DNA of 64,000 bases from Sandaracinobacteroides saxicola (lineage in GTDB: Bacteria > Pseudomonadota > Alphaproteobacteria > Sphingomonadales > Sphingomonadaceae), in contig NZ_CP059851.1 of the NCBI RefSeq assembly GCF_014117445.1, positions 2,294,001 to 2,358,000 on the forward strand, in the 5' to 3' direction. A program made the translations under genes and the position numbers. Under the pieces are notes generated by a model. The model ran no database searches. It saw nothing but the letters and a program-made list of their open reading frames with translations, and was not told the DNA's origin. Below, piece by piece: positions 25,510-33,835 of this stretch (its first letter is position 1; each line of letters begins with the position of its first letter).

Positions 25510-25874
25510 GCGCAGAGCTTGTTGCCGTCGAGATCGCGGAAATAGGCGCCATAGAAGGCCTGCGGTCCCTCCTCGCCGCGCACACCGGGAGGCCCCTCGC
25601 ACGTGCCGCCCAGCTCCAGCGCCCTGGCGTGCAGCGCGTCGACCTGCGCCCGCTCGGCCATCGCCAGCGCCACCATGCTGCCATTGCCGACCGTGGCCGG
25701 TGCGTCGTCATAGGGAATGCCGATCGCCAGCATCGGCTTGTCCCAGCTGAGGCCATAGGCCGGACCCTTGGGAAACTCCATCAGCGGCTTGATGCCGACG
25801 GTTTCGAACAGCGGATCATAAAAGCCCCGCGCCCGCGCAAGGTCGTTGGTCCCCAGCATCGCATAACCGATCAT
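25488..25874 (-). CDS. VOC/glyoxalase-fold protein
   Basis: A 128-residue vicinal-oxygen-chelate fold protein: MIGYAMLGTNDLARARGFYDPL at the start and FYGAYFRDLDGNKLCAY at the end. Members include glyoxalases, dioxygenases and resistance proteins; the specific function is unknown. ATG 25874 has GGAGAG 5 bases upstream. It is convergent with and overlaps the metallo-beta-lactamase-fold gene. Confidence 0.8.
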   Translation of the reverse strand: MIGYAMLGTNDLARARGFYDPLFETVGIKPLMEFPKGPAYGLSWDKPMLAIGIPYDDAPATVGNGSMVALAMAERAQVDALHARALELGGTCEGPPGVRGEEGPQAFYGAYFRDLDGNKLCAYRVGPA

Positions 25875-25926
25875 GTCGCTCTCCCCATGAACATAGGGAG
25901 AACATTGCCGGCGCGATCCCGGCCTG

Positions 25927-27186
25927 TCAAGCCGCCAGATCGAAACTCTCGCGGTAATCGGCGAAGCGGTCGCGGATGTCGTGCGGGCACAGGCCGTAAT
26001 CGCTGAGATCGTAGCGGTGCGAGCGATGCGGGTGCTCGCGTTCGGCCCGCACCAGCCAGGCCTGCATGGCGAACAAGGTCGCCGGCGGCAATTCCCGCCC
26101 CAGCCAGCCATAGAGCGTCCGCAGCGATCCCTGCCAGTCGCGCTCCATCGATTCGTAATGGATGTCCGTCACCTGCGCGGCGGGCAGCGTCTCGCGCACC
26201 GCGGCGGTCACGTCGATCCTGAGCCGCGTCTTGTGCAGCCATTCCTGCCCCACCCAATAGGGGCAGACATCGTCCGACTGCACCACCATCTGGTTCCACG
26301 CGAGCGAGGCCGAGCTGCCGACGACCTTCACGGGATCGCGATGGGTGAACACCAGTTTCGCATCGGGAAAGACGTTCAGCAGCGCCCGCAGGTCCTGCAT
26401 GTGCTGCGGCGTCTTCAGCACATAGGGTCGCGCCGGGTCGATGCCGCGGAACCAGGTGCGCAGCTGCAACAGCCGCTTCATATGGGCATAGGCCGGTGTC
26501 TGGTCGGTGACCTCGCCATAGCGGGCGAAACTGGGCACGCGGCGCTGCGCCTCGATCTGGCTGCCCGAGGCGCTGGCTTCCAGCAAGCCCAGTTCCTCGT
26601 CCACCTCGTGCACGCCGGTCGGGTGCACGGCGGCGTTGGCCGGGTTCACCCAGTTGACGAACTGCAGGCCCTTTGCGGTGAAGGCGATGCGCGGGTCGCG
26701 GGCGCGGCGCTCGCTGCTGGGCCAGGGCACCGGGCACATCGATTCATAGAGCGTCAGCGCCGTGAAGCGCGTGTCCTGCGCCAGCAGCCGGTGCAGGCGG
26801 GTGGTGCCGCTGCGCATCGGCCCGACGATGACGATCGGCGGCGCCAGCGGGATGTCGAGGATTTCCGGGTGCCGGGTGAACAGCGCCTGCGCCCACAGCC
26901 GTTCCTTCATCACCTTCAGCAGCTGGCCATGCGCCAGCATGCGGCCGAGCGGGTTGAGGCGCGCTTCCTCCGCCAGGCTGGCGAGCAGGATGCGCAGCTG
27001 CTTGCGGAAGAACAGGTCGTCGCCGAAATCGCTGAGGCCCGTGCGGCGCGTCGCCATCGCGGTGATGCTGTGTTCCAGAAGGTCGGGCGGCGGCAGCAGC
27101 CGGTTGGCCCAGAGCGGCGGCAGCGTGCCGTTGAGCGCCTTCAGCGCGCGCGGCCGGAAACTGGTGGCGGGGGGCAGAGTGGACAT
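25927..27186 (-). CDS. Sulfotransferase family protein
   Basis: A 419-residue PAPS-dependent sulfotransferase-like protein. The 5'-phosphosulfate loop GPMRSGTT spans 122-129, and the 3'-phosphate block THRDPVKVVGSSAS lies near the middle. No signal or transmembrane span is seen, so it is probably cytoplasmic. The acceptor is unknown; relatives in sphingomonads are often in lipid or aromatic metabolism. ATG 27186 has no clear ribosome site. Confidence 0.85.
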   Translation of the reverse strand: MSTLPPATSFRPRALKALNGTLPPLWANRLLPPPDLLEHSITAMATRRTGLSDFGDDLFFRKQLRILLASLAEEARLNPLGRMLAHGQLLKVMKERLWAQALFTRHPEILDIPLAPPIVIVGPMRSGTTRLHRLLAQDTRFTALTLYESMCPVPWPSSERRARDPRIAFTAKGLQFVNWVNPANAAVHPTGVHEVDEELGLLEASASGSQIEAQRRVPSFARYGEVTDQTPAYAHMKRLLQLRTWFRGIDPARPYVLKTPQHMQDLRALLNVFPDAKLVFTHRDPVKVVGSSASLAWNQMVVQSDDVCPYWVGQEWLHKTRLRIDVTAAVRETLPAAQVTDIHYESMERDWQGSLRTLYGWLGRELPPATLFAMQAWLVRAEREHPHRSHRYDLSDYGLCPHDIRDRFADYRESFDLAA

Positions 27187-27249
27187 GGTTTCAGGCGCTG
27201 TTAAGGGCCGGGGTCGGGAAATGCCAGCGCAAGTGAAGGGAATTCGCCG

Positions 27250-27564
27250 ATGAAACGGGTTTTGATGACAGGTTTGGCGCTGGTGTTGCTGGCAGGCTGC
27301 ACTGCCACCAAGGAGATGCGGGTGCGGTCCGCCCTGCAGGATGCCGGAATGCCGCCCTCTCAGGCCGCCTGCATGGCGCGGCCGCTGGCGGAGCAGTTGA
27401 GCGTGGAGCAGTTGCGCCAGCTGCAATCGCTGGTGCGCATGGGTGAGGCCCAGGCGCGCGCCCTGCCACCGGGTGAACTGGCGGCACGGTTGGGGCGCGT
27501 GCTGGATGGACCGACCCTGGCCGTGGTGCTGCGCGCGGGGTTCGGCTGCGCCCTGCGAGGTTGA
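27250..27564 (+). CDS. Small lipoprotein of unknown function
   Basis: A 104-residue protein with a clear lipoprotein signal MKRVLMTGLALVLLAGC (lipobox LAGC, Cys17). The mature part is helical with two further Cys residues. AAGGGA lies upstream of ATG 27250. I do not recognise a family. It ends 2 bases before the start of a palindromic repeat that probably belongs to the vapBC promoter. Confidence 0.7.
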   Translation: MKRVLMTGLALVLLAGCTATKEMRVRSALQDAGMPPSQAACMARPLAEQLSVEQLRQLQSLVRMGEAQARALPPGELAARLGRVLDGPTLAVVLRAGFGCALRG

Positions 27565-27598
27565 TGGCATATGCCTTTGCGCGATGCCATGGCATATG
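27564..27598. promoter_or_regulatory. Direct repeats before vapB (probable autoregulatory operator)
   Basis: ATGGCATATG occurs at 27564-27573 and 27589-27598, exactly 25 bp apart; the first copy sits in the palindrome GGCATATGCC. Repeats just upstream of a VapB gene commonly bind the VapBC complex. Confidence 0.55.
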
Positions 27599-27605
27599 AT
27601 ATTTG

Positions 27606-27863
27606 ATGTTCATGAACGCGATGATCCCCATGCGCCTGTTCCGCAACAACCGTTCCCAGGCCGTGCGGATCCCACGCGCGCTGGCCTTTCCCGACGATGT
27701 TCGGGACGTGACGATCCGTCGCGAAGGTGACCGCCTTGTGCTGGAACCCTTGCGGCCGAAAACTGCCACGAACTGGGAAGAGTTTTTTGCCATGCCCGGC
27801 GCCGAGGACTTTCCTGAACGGGAACAGCCGCCTGAACAGGTCCGTGATCGATATTTCGATTGA
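27606..27863 (+). CDS. vapB: VapB-type antitoxin (AbrB/SpoVT fold)
   Basis: An 85-residue protein with the swapped-hairpin DNA-binding start MRLFRNNRSQAVRIPRALAF and an acidic C-terminus (PEREQPPEQVRDRYFD) that would cap the toxin. Several in-frame ATGs (27606, 27612, 27621, 27630) precede the domain and none has a strong ribosome site, so the exact start is uncertain; the fold itself begins at 27630. It overlaps vapC by the TTGA junction. Confidence 0.8.
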   Translation: MFMNAMIPMRLFRNNRSQAVRIPRALAFPDDVRDVTIRREGDRLVLEPLRPKTATNWEEFFAMPGAEDFPEREQPPEQVRDRYFD

Positions 27864-28279
27864 CTGCGATCACCCGCCTGCTCGACACCAGCACCTGTCT
27901 CGACATCATCCGCGACCGGCCAGTTTCCCTGTTCGAACCCTTCGCCCGGCTGCTTCCGTCTCTCGCCGTGTCAGCCGTCACCGTCGAAGAGTTGCGCTTC
28001 GGTGCCAACCGATCCGCTCGGCCCCCGCACCATCATGCTGTCGCGGATCGGTTTCTGGGCAGGCTGCACATTTTGTCCTTCGACGCGGACGATGCGGCGG
28101 AGGCAGCCCGCGTTCGCGCGGAATTGACGGCCCGGGGCCAGAGGATCGGTGCGCTCGACATGCTGATCGGAGGGCATTGCCGCCGGCATGGGTTGATCCT
28201 GGTCACGTCCGATCGCGACTTTCGGCGCATCGCCAATCTCGTCATCGAGGATTGGCGCTCCCCTACCCCAGACCCTTGA
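27860..28279 (+). CDS. vapC: VapC-type PIN ribonuclease toxin
   Basis: A 139-residue PIN-domain RNase with acidic residues Asp9 (RLLDTSTCLDIIR), Glu43/44 (VTVEEL), Asp100 (GALDMLIG) and Asp118/120 (TSDRDF). The start is TTG 27860, overlapping the vapB stop. Related VapC enzymes cleave initiator tRNA or other RNAs. The 3' end overlaps the convergent pntB gene by 17 bases. Confidence 0.88.
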   Translation: MTAITRLLDTSTCLDIIRDRPVSLFEPFARLLPSLAVSAVTVEELRFGANRSARPPHHHAVADRFLGRLHILSFDADDAAEAARVRAELTARGQRIGALDMLIGGHCRRHGLILVTSDRDFRRIANLVIEDWRSPTPDP

Positions 28280-29678
28280 CGATTTCCTCCGTCATCTTCT
28301 TCGCGTCGCCCAGCAGCATCATCGTGTTGTCCATGTAGAACACGTCATTGTCCACCCCGGCATAGCCCACGCCGCCCATGGAGCGCTTCACGAACAGCAC
28401 GGTCTTCGCCTTGTACACGTCCAGGATCGGCATGCCATAGATGGGGCTGGTCTTGTCCGTCTTCGCCGCCGGGTTGGTCACGTCGTTGGCGCCGATGACA
28501 TAGGCGATGTCCGCCTGCGCGAACTCGCCATTGATGTCCTCCAGCTCGAACACCTCGTCATAGGGGACGTTCGCCTCGGCCAGCAGCACGTTCATGTGGC
28601 CGGGCATGCGGCCCGCCACCGGGTGGATGGCATATTTCACCTCCACGCCCTCTTTCTTCAGCAGGTCGCCCATCTCGCGCAGCTGGTGCTGCGCCTGGCT
28701 GACGGCCATGCCGTATCCGGGGACGATGATGATCTTCTCGGCATTCTTCATCACGAACGCCGCGTCCTCGGCACTGCCGCGCTTCCACGGCCGGTCGGTC
28801 TTGGCCACCGCCGCGCCGCCGCCATCCTCCGCGCCGAAACCCCCGGCGATGACGCTGATGAAGCTGCGGTTCATCGCCTTGCACATGATGTAGGACAGGA
28901 TCGCGCCCGACGAACCGACCAGCGCGCCGGTGATGATCATCGCGCTGTTCTGCAAGGTGAAGCCCATGGCCGCCGCCGCCCAGCCGGAATAGCTGTTCAG
29001 CATCGAGACGACGACCGGCATGTCCGCGCCGCCGATCGGGATGATCAGCAGGAAACCGATGGCGAAGGACAGCGCCGTGATCGTCCAGAAGATCCACGGG
29101 CTGCTGTCGAAGATGAAATAGGCGACCAGGCCCAGGATGCCGGCGAGCACGCCCAGGTTGATGACATGCCGCGCCGGCAGCAGGATCGGCGCGCCGGACA
29201 TGTTGCCGTTCAGCTTCAGGAAGGCGATGACGGAGCCCGAGAAGGTGATGGCACCGATGGCGATGCCCAGCCCCATCTCCACCTTCGACACGGCCAGGAT
29301 GTCACCCGCCGCGTCCACGATGCCGAACGCCGCCGGGTTCAGGAAGGCGGCAGCCGCCACCAGCACCGCGGCGAGGCCGACCAGGCTGTGGAAGGCGGCG
29401 ACCAGCTGCGGCATGGCGGTCATCGCGATGCGCCGCGCCATCACCAGCCCGAACGCGCCGCCGATGGCGATGGCGATGGCAATTTCCAGGATGCTCGCCA
29501 GCTGGTGCGTGACCAGCGTGGTGACGACGGCAATCGCCATCCCGGCCATGCCATAGCGGTTGCCGGCGCGGCTGGTTTCAGGACTGCTGAGGCCGCGCAG
29601 CGCCAGCACGAACAGGATGCCGGCGATCAGATAGGCGAGCATTGCCCAGGCAGGTGTGGCCGAAAGTGCATGTTCCAT
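28263..29678 (-). CDS. pntB: NAD(P) transhydrogenase, beta subunit
   Basis: A 471-residue protein: eight or so membrane spans in residues 1-265, then the NADP(H)-binding domain III (IIVPGYGMAVSQAQ, VIGANDVTNPAA). With PntAA/PntAB it uses the proton gradient to drive hydride transfer from NADH to NADP+. The ATG at 29678 is 3 bases after the pntAB stop. Confidence 0.95.
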   Translation of the reverse strand: MEHALSATPAWAMLAYLIAGILFVLALRGLSSPETSRAGNRYGMAGMAIAVVTTLVTHQLASILEIAIAIAIGGAFGLVMARRIAMTAMPQLVAAFHSLVGLAAVLVAAAAFLNPAAFGIVDAAGDILAVSKVEMGLGIAIGAITFSGSVIAFLKLNGNMSGAPILLPARHVINLGVLAGILGLVAYFIFDSSPWIFWTITALSFAIGFLLIIPIGGADMPVVVSMLNSYSGWAAAAMGFTLQNSAMIITGALVGSSGAILSYIMCKAMNRSFISVIAGGFGAEDGGGAAVAKTDRPWKRGSAEDAAFVMKNAEKIIIVPGYGMAVSQAQHQLREMGDLLKKEGVEVKYAIHPVAGRMPGHMNVLLAEANVPYDEVFELEDINGEFAQADIAYVIGANDVTNPAAKTDKTSPIYGMPILDVYKAKTVLFVKRSMGGVGYAGVDNDVFYMDNTMMLLGDAKKMTEEIVKGLG

Positions 29679-29681
29679 CGA

Positions 29682-29975
29682 TCAGTGCCCGCCCTTCTTC
29701 TCTTTTTTCTTGTACATGGCGAGCATCCGTTCCGTGACCGCGAACCCGCCGAAGATGTTCACCGAGGCCAGCACGACGGCGATCAGCCCGAGCCATTTCG
29801 ACGTCGCACTCCCCGCCGCGGCGGACGCGATCAGCGCGCCGACAATGATGACGGACGAAATGGCATTGGTGACCGCCATCAGCGGTGTGTGCAGCGCCGG
29901 CGTGACGCTCCACACGACATAATAGCCGACGAAACAGGCCAGTACGAAGATGGAGAGGATGCTTATGAAATCCAT
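29682..29975 (-). CDS. pntAB: NAD(P) transhydrogenase, alpha subunit 2 (membrane part)
   Basis: A 97-residue membrane protein with three or four spans, the small domain II part of the split alpha subunit found in alphaproteobacteria. The ribosome site GGAAG precedes ATG 29975. It is separated from pntAA by an element of about 450 bp with a broken DUF559 gene, so expression must pass through two palindromic repeats. Confidence 0.93.
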   Translation of the reverse strand: MDFISILSIFVLACFVGYYVVWSVTPALHTPLMAVTNAISSVIIVGALIASAAAGSATSKWLGLIAVVLASVNIFGGFAVTERMLAMYKKKEKKGGH

Positions 29976-30012
29976 GGTTCAGACTTCCGTTGGCGAGTTC
30001 GGTTTGGCGTCG

Positions 30013-30064
30013 ATGCCCCCTCCGTCCGCTTCGCGGCCACCTCCCCCTGCGGGGGAGGACAGCG
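30013..30064. repeat. 52-bp inverted repeat, left copy (REP-like)
   Basis: Matches the reverse complement of 30408-30459 with 3 differences in 52. Internally it forms two hairpins: GTCCGC-TTC-GCGGCC (imperfect) and CCTCCCC-CTGC-GGGGAGG. Two of the differences (A/C and T/G) fall on facing sides of the first hairpin and preserve pairing, a sign that structure matters. Confidence 0.75.
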
Positions 30065-30407
30065 CGGTACAGCGGGCGAGGATCGTTCCAAGGGCATCAC
30101 GCGGGCGGTAACGAACCATTTCAGCGCGCAGCCGAAGCACCTCAACGCCCTGCCCGGCCAACCAGGCATCACGACGCCTATCATGTTCGGCACGATCAGC
30201 GATGTCGTGGCTTGCACCGTCATTTCGACGGCAAAAGCAAGACTGGAACAGAAAAAATCCAGGATATACGGCCCAAGCGGATGTTGCCTGCGAAACTTCA
30301 AGCCTTCCGGGCGCCGGCGAAGGATCTGCCAGAGTTGAGCTTCGTCCTGCGTCATCGACCTCCGCAGGGCACGCGCACGCTCCAATGTTGCCGGGCGCGG
30401 AAATCGC

Positions 30408-30459
30408 CGCTGTCCTCCCCCGCAGGGGGAGGTGTCAGCGAAGCTGACGGAGGGGGCAT
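30408..30459. repeat. 52-bp inverted repeat, right copy (REP-like)
   Basis: Inverted copy of 30013-30064. Its outer end abuts the last base of the pntAA stop codon (30460-30462). It carries the hairpins GTCAGC-TTC-GCTGAC and CCCC-GCAG-GGGG. Confidence 0.75.
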
Positions 30460-31578
30460 TCATGCCAACCCCCCATGCACCACCGCCCCACCCTCGGTCA
30501 GCTTCACCGCCTTGATGATCTCGTCCTCGGCATCCCATTTCGGCGCCTTGCCTTCCTTGTCCCAGAAGGTGCTGACGAAGGTGAACAGGTTGCGGGCGTA
30601 GAGGTTGCTGGCGTCGGTTGCCAGCCGGCTGGCGTAGTTGCGGTGGCCGATGATGGTGATGCCGCCGTCCGTCACCACCACCTCGCCCGGCACGCTGCCT
30701 TCGACATTGCCGCCGGCCTCCACCGCCAGGTCGACGATGACGCTGCCAGGCTTCATCGTCGCCACCTGCGCCGCGGTCACCAGGCGCGGCGCCGGCCGGC
30801 CGGGGATCAGCGCCGTCGTGATCACAATGTCCTGCTTGGCGATGGTCTCGCTCACCAGCGCGGCCTGCTTCGCCTTGTAGGCGTCGGACATTTCCTTGGC
30901 ATAGCCGCCGGCGGTCTCGGCGGCCTTCGTCTCCTCATCCTCGATGAAGATCGGCTTGCCGCCCAGCGACATGATCTGCTCTTTCGTGGCCAGCCGCACG
31001 TCGGTGGCGCTCACCACCGCGCCCAGGCGCTTGGCCGTGGCGATCGCCTGCAACCCCGCCACCCCCACGCCCATCACGAACACGCGCGCGGCAGAAACCG
31101 TGCCCGCAGCCGTCATCATCATCGGAAAGGCGCGGCCATAGGCTTCGGCGGCATCAATGACCGCCTTGTAGCCGTTCAGGTTCGATTGGGAGGACAGGAT
31201 GTCCATGGATTGCGCCCGCGTGATGCGCGGCATGAATTCCATCGCGAACGCCGTCACGCCGGCCGCGGCATAGGCCGCCACCCGCTCCCGCGTCTGGTGG
31301 GGGTTCAGCGCGGCGATCACGCTGGCGCCCTGCGGCAGGCCCGCCGGCTCCGGCCCCTGCACGCCCAGCACGATGCCGGCGTCGGCCAGCGTGCCGGCGC
31401 GATCCGCGATGCTCGCGCCCGCCGCCTCGAACGCCGCATCGGGGATGTTGGCGCCCTGGCCCGCGCCCGCCTCAACACCCACGCTGGCGCCCAGGCCGAT
31501 GAACTTCTTCACGGTTTCCGGGGTCGCGGCAACACGCTTCTCACCCGCGGCGGTTTCCTTCAGCACCGCAATCTTCAT
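30460..31578 (-). CDS. pntAA: NAD(P) transhydrogenase, alpha subunit 1 (NAD-binding)
   Basis: A 372-residue soluble domain I protein, homologous to alanine dehydrogenase, with the NAD-binding Rossmann motif (VMGVGVAGLQAIATAKRLGA) and the RQD-loop-type region. It binds NAD(H) and docks on the membrane subunits. The stop TGA is immediately followed by the inverted repeat of the DUF559 element, so the insertion did not shorten the protein visibly. Confidence 0.95.
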   Translation of the reverse strand: MKIAVLKETAAGEKRVAATPETVKKFIGLGASVGVEAGAGQGANIPDAAFEAAGASIADRAGTLADAGIVLGVQGPEPAGLPQGASVIAALNPHQTRERVAAYAAAGVTAFAMEFMPRITRAQSMDILSSQSNLNGYKAVIDAAEAYGRAFPMMMTAAGTVSAARVFVMGVGVAGLQAIATAKRLGAVVSATDVRLATKEQIMSLGGKPIFIEDEETKAAETAGGYAKEMSDAYKAKQAALVSETIAKQDIVITTALIPGRPAPRLVTAAQVATMKPGSVIVDLAVEAGGNVEGSVPGEVVVTDGGITIIGHRNYASRLATDASNLYARNLFTFVSTFWDKEGKAPKWDAEDEIIKAVKLTEGGAVVHGGLA

Positions 31579-31605
31579 GTCTGTCCCCCGAAGTGAACGC
31601 CGCCC

Positions 31606-31746
31606 TTAGGGCGTCGGCGCGTGATAGAGAAAGCTGACCATTCCGATAAGCACGATCACCACCAGCACGATCAGCCACATCGTCAACTTCAGGAACCCGG
31701 AATAGGTTTCCTGATTGTCCTTACCCGTCTTCTCGATCTCGGCCAT
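31606..31746 (-). CDS. aa3-type cytochrome c oxidase subunit IV-like peptide
   Basis: A 46-residue protein with one membrane span (LTMWLIVLVVIVLIGMVSFL, 21-40) after a polar N-terminus with the ETYSGFLKL pattern of bacterial aa3 oxidase subunit IV. Such single-span peptides are common just upstream of pntAA in alphaproteobacteria. AAAGGGG precedes ATG 31746. The match to subunit IV is by pattern and context only. Confidence 0.65.
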   Translation of the reverse strand: MAEIEKTGKDNQETYSGFLKLTMWLIVLVVIVLIGMVSFLYHAPTP

Positions 31747-31757
31747 GGCGGTCCCCT

Positions 31758-33128
31758 TTACAGCGTCGCCGCGCTTTTGCCGTCCGCGCCTTCCGCTGAC
31801 AAGCCCGCATCGTGCAAAGCCCGGCTCTGCCGGGTGGCAACCTCCGCTTCGTCGAAATCGTCCATCAGGCCGCGGAACAGCCGGTGCCAGTTCAGCCGCG
31901 CGTCCATATGGATGAACACGCCGCCCAGCCCGATCGCGGCGCGGTCCATGAACACGAACTCTGCCGGCACGGTCACCGTCCCCAGCGTGCGCAGCCGGGC
32001 ATGGACCTTCGCCGCGGTCGCCCGGCCATATTCGCCCGGCGCGATGTTGTCGGCGATGGGCCGCACCCGGTCGTCCAGCAACGGGCCATAGAGGAACTCC
32101 GCCCAGATCAGCAGCGTCTCGATGATCTCGCGGCTCAGGTCGCGGAAGCCCCACAGCTCGAAGGCGTGCACCGCGGCGTCGCGGTCGTTCGCCTCGATGG
32201 CGTGATACAGCCGGTTCACCCCGCCGATGAAGCGCGGCGGAAAGATGCGCACACAGCCGAAATCGAGGAGGTTGATGCCCAGGTCCGGGCGCACGCTGTA
32301 ATTGCCCATGTGCGGGTCGCCATGGATGATGCCATAGCGATAGAAGGGCGCATACCAGGCGTTGAACAGCCGCTCGGCGATGGTATCGCGCGTCGCCTGG
32401 TCGGCACCCTTGAAGGACATCAGCGGCGCCCCGTCCAGCCAGTCCATCGTCAGCAGGCGGGTGGTGGACAGGTCGGGGTGCACGCCCGGCACATGGGCAT
32501 GGGGATTGTCCGCCAGCATCGCGCGATAGAGCGAGAGATGTCGGGCCTCCCGCGCATAATCCAGTTCCTCGCGCAGGCGGGCGGCCAGTTCCTCGCGGAT
32601 TTCGGACGGGTCGATGCTCTTGTCCACCATCCGCAGCGCGCCGAACAGCATGTCGAGCTGCTTCAGGTCGGCCTCCACCGCGCTGCTCATATCGGGATAT
32701 TGCAGCTTCACGGCCACCGGCGCGCCCCCGGGCAGGGTCGCGCGATGCACCTGCCCCAAAGACGCCGCCGCGACCGCCGTGTCGTCGAAGGTCCCGAACC
32801 GGTTCCGCCAGTCCGGCCCCAGCTCCGCCCCCATGCGCCGGCGCAGGAAGCCCGGCCCCATCGGCGGCGCATTTGCCTGCAACTGCGCCAGCTCGGCGGC
32901 GAACTGCGGCGGCAGGGCATCGGGAATCGTCGACAGGATCTGCGCGATCTTCATCACCGGGCCCTTCAGGCTGCCCAGCGCCCGCCGCAGCTCGGCGGCA
33001 TTCTTCGGATCGGCGAAATCCCGCCCGCCCAGCCGCGCCGCCCCCGCCTGCGCGGCAAAGCCCCCCAGTTGCAACCCCACCTTGCCAAAACGCGCCAGGG
33101 TACCGGTGAGCGAGGAATGATCAGCCAT
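31758..33128 (-). CDS. ABC1/UbiB-family atypical kinase
   Basis: A 456-residue ADCK-type kinase: an N-terminal KxGQ-like segment (GPVMKIAQILS), Ala-rich loop (AAASLGQVHRA), VAVKLQYP lysine, IIHGDPHMGNY catalytic loop and LLDFGCV metal motif. UbiB proteins support ubiquinone biosynthesis or lipid homeostasis as ATPases. It lacks the C-terminal UbiB membrane helices, so it belongs to the broader ABC1 group. ATG 33128 has a GGGGG-type site. Confidence 0.88.
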   Translation of the reverse strand: MADHSSLTGTLARFGKVGLQLGGFAAQAGAARLGGRDFADPKNAAELRRALGSLKGPVMKIAQILSTIPDALPPQFAAELAQLQANAPPMGPGFLRRRMGAELGPDWRNRFGTFDDTAVAAASLGQVHRATLPGGAPVAVKLQYPDMSSAVEADLKQLDMLFGALRMVDKSIDPSEIREELAARLREELDYAREARHLSLYRAMLADNPHAHVPGVHPDLSTTRLLTMDWLDGAPLMSFKGADQATRDTIAERLFNAWYAPFYRYGIIHGDPHMGNYSVRPDLGINLLDFGCVRIFPPRFIGGVNRLYHAIEANDRDAAVHAFELWGFRDLSREIIETLLIWAEFLYGPLLDDRVRPIADNIAPGEYGRATAAKVHARLRTLGTVTVPAEFVFMDRAAIGLGGVFIHMDARLNWHRLFRGLMDDFDEAEVATRQSRALHDAGLSAEGADGKSAATL

Positions 33129-33260
33129 GCCCCCACATAGGGCAGGACGAGCAGGGCGCGAAGTGCGGCCAAACGGTCGCAGGGCCCCGCCCGGGCATTC
33201 GACGGCGCAATGACCCCATGCTACCGTCATGCCGGGCAAGGCTGCAGGGGAGTTTCGGTC

Positions 33261-33770
33261 ATGCGGACGTGGATCGCGGCGTTGACGGCGGCGGGCATCA
33301 TCCTGGCGGGCGCGGCGCCGGCCCTGGCGAACTGGAAAGCCGCCAATGCCACGGTAGAAGCCGCGGCAAAGGATCCGGTCATCGCGGCCGTGCTGGCGGC
33401 AACCGTCCGCATGGACGAGGCGATCCTGAAGCGCGATGCCGAGGCCTTTGGCGGCCTGTTCGATCCCGCGGCGGTCGTCAACAGCCCGTACAACAATGTC
33501 GCCACCCGCGACATGGCGATGCAGCGCATCCGCAATGGCATGATCGACTACACCAGCCTGGAGCGCTCCATCGAATTCGCCGCCCGTCGCGGGGCGCATG
33601 ATGTCATCCTGATGGGAGAGGAGCGCTACACCCCCGTCGGCGTGTCGCAATATGCCGGCCAGGTCCTGCGCCGCCGCACAAGCGAGTTGTGGAGCAACGA
33701 AAGCGGCGGCTGGAAACTGGTGCTGCGCCAGGCCACCGTGATCAAGGTGGAGCCGATGCAACCAAAATGA
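33261..33770 (+). CDS. Exported SnoaL/DUF4440-like protein
   Basis: A 169-residue protein with a signal peptide (IAALTAAGIILAGAAPALA) and an NTF2-like domain with a DEAILKRDAEAFGGLFDP start typical of DUF4440. The role of such exported NTF2-like proteins is unknown; they may bind small ligands. ATG 33261 has GGGGAG upstream. Confidence 0.7.
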   Translation: MRTWIAALTAAGIILAGAAPALANWKAANATVEAAAKDPVIAAVLAATVRMDEAILKRDAEAFGGLFDPAAVVNSPYNNVATRDMAMQRIRNGMIDYTSLERSIEFAARRGAHDVILMGEERYTPVGVSQYAGQVLRRRTSELWSNESGGWKLVLRQATVIKVEPMQPK

Positions 33771-33835
33771 AGTTTGCGTGGCAAATCCCTGCCATGATAA
33801 AATGCGTGCACAGGTCGTGATCTGAAAGGATGGCC

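Larger units (their letters stand above)
29979..30463 (-). pseudogene. DUF559 (Vsr/PD-ExK-like) gene broken by a frameshift
   Basis: The first frame from ATG 30463 (overlapping the pntAA stop as ATGA) encodes RARALRRSMTQDEAQLWQIL, then KFRRQHPLGPYILDFFC, the DUF559 core related to Vsr-type nucleases. It should continue VEIDG, but one base is missing at about 30221/30222; the rest (GASHDIADRAEHDRRRDAWL, then GQGVEVLRLRAEMV) is in another frame ending at 29979. The break falls exactly at the predicted catalytic acidic motif. Both ends of the reading frames run into 52-bp inverted repeats, so gene and repeats probably moved as a unit. Confidence 0.75.
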
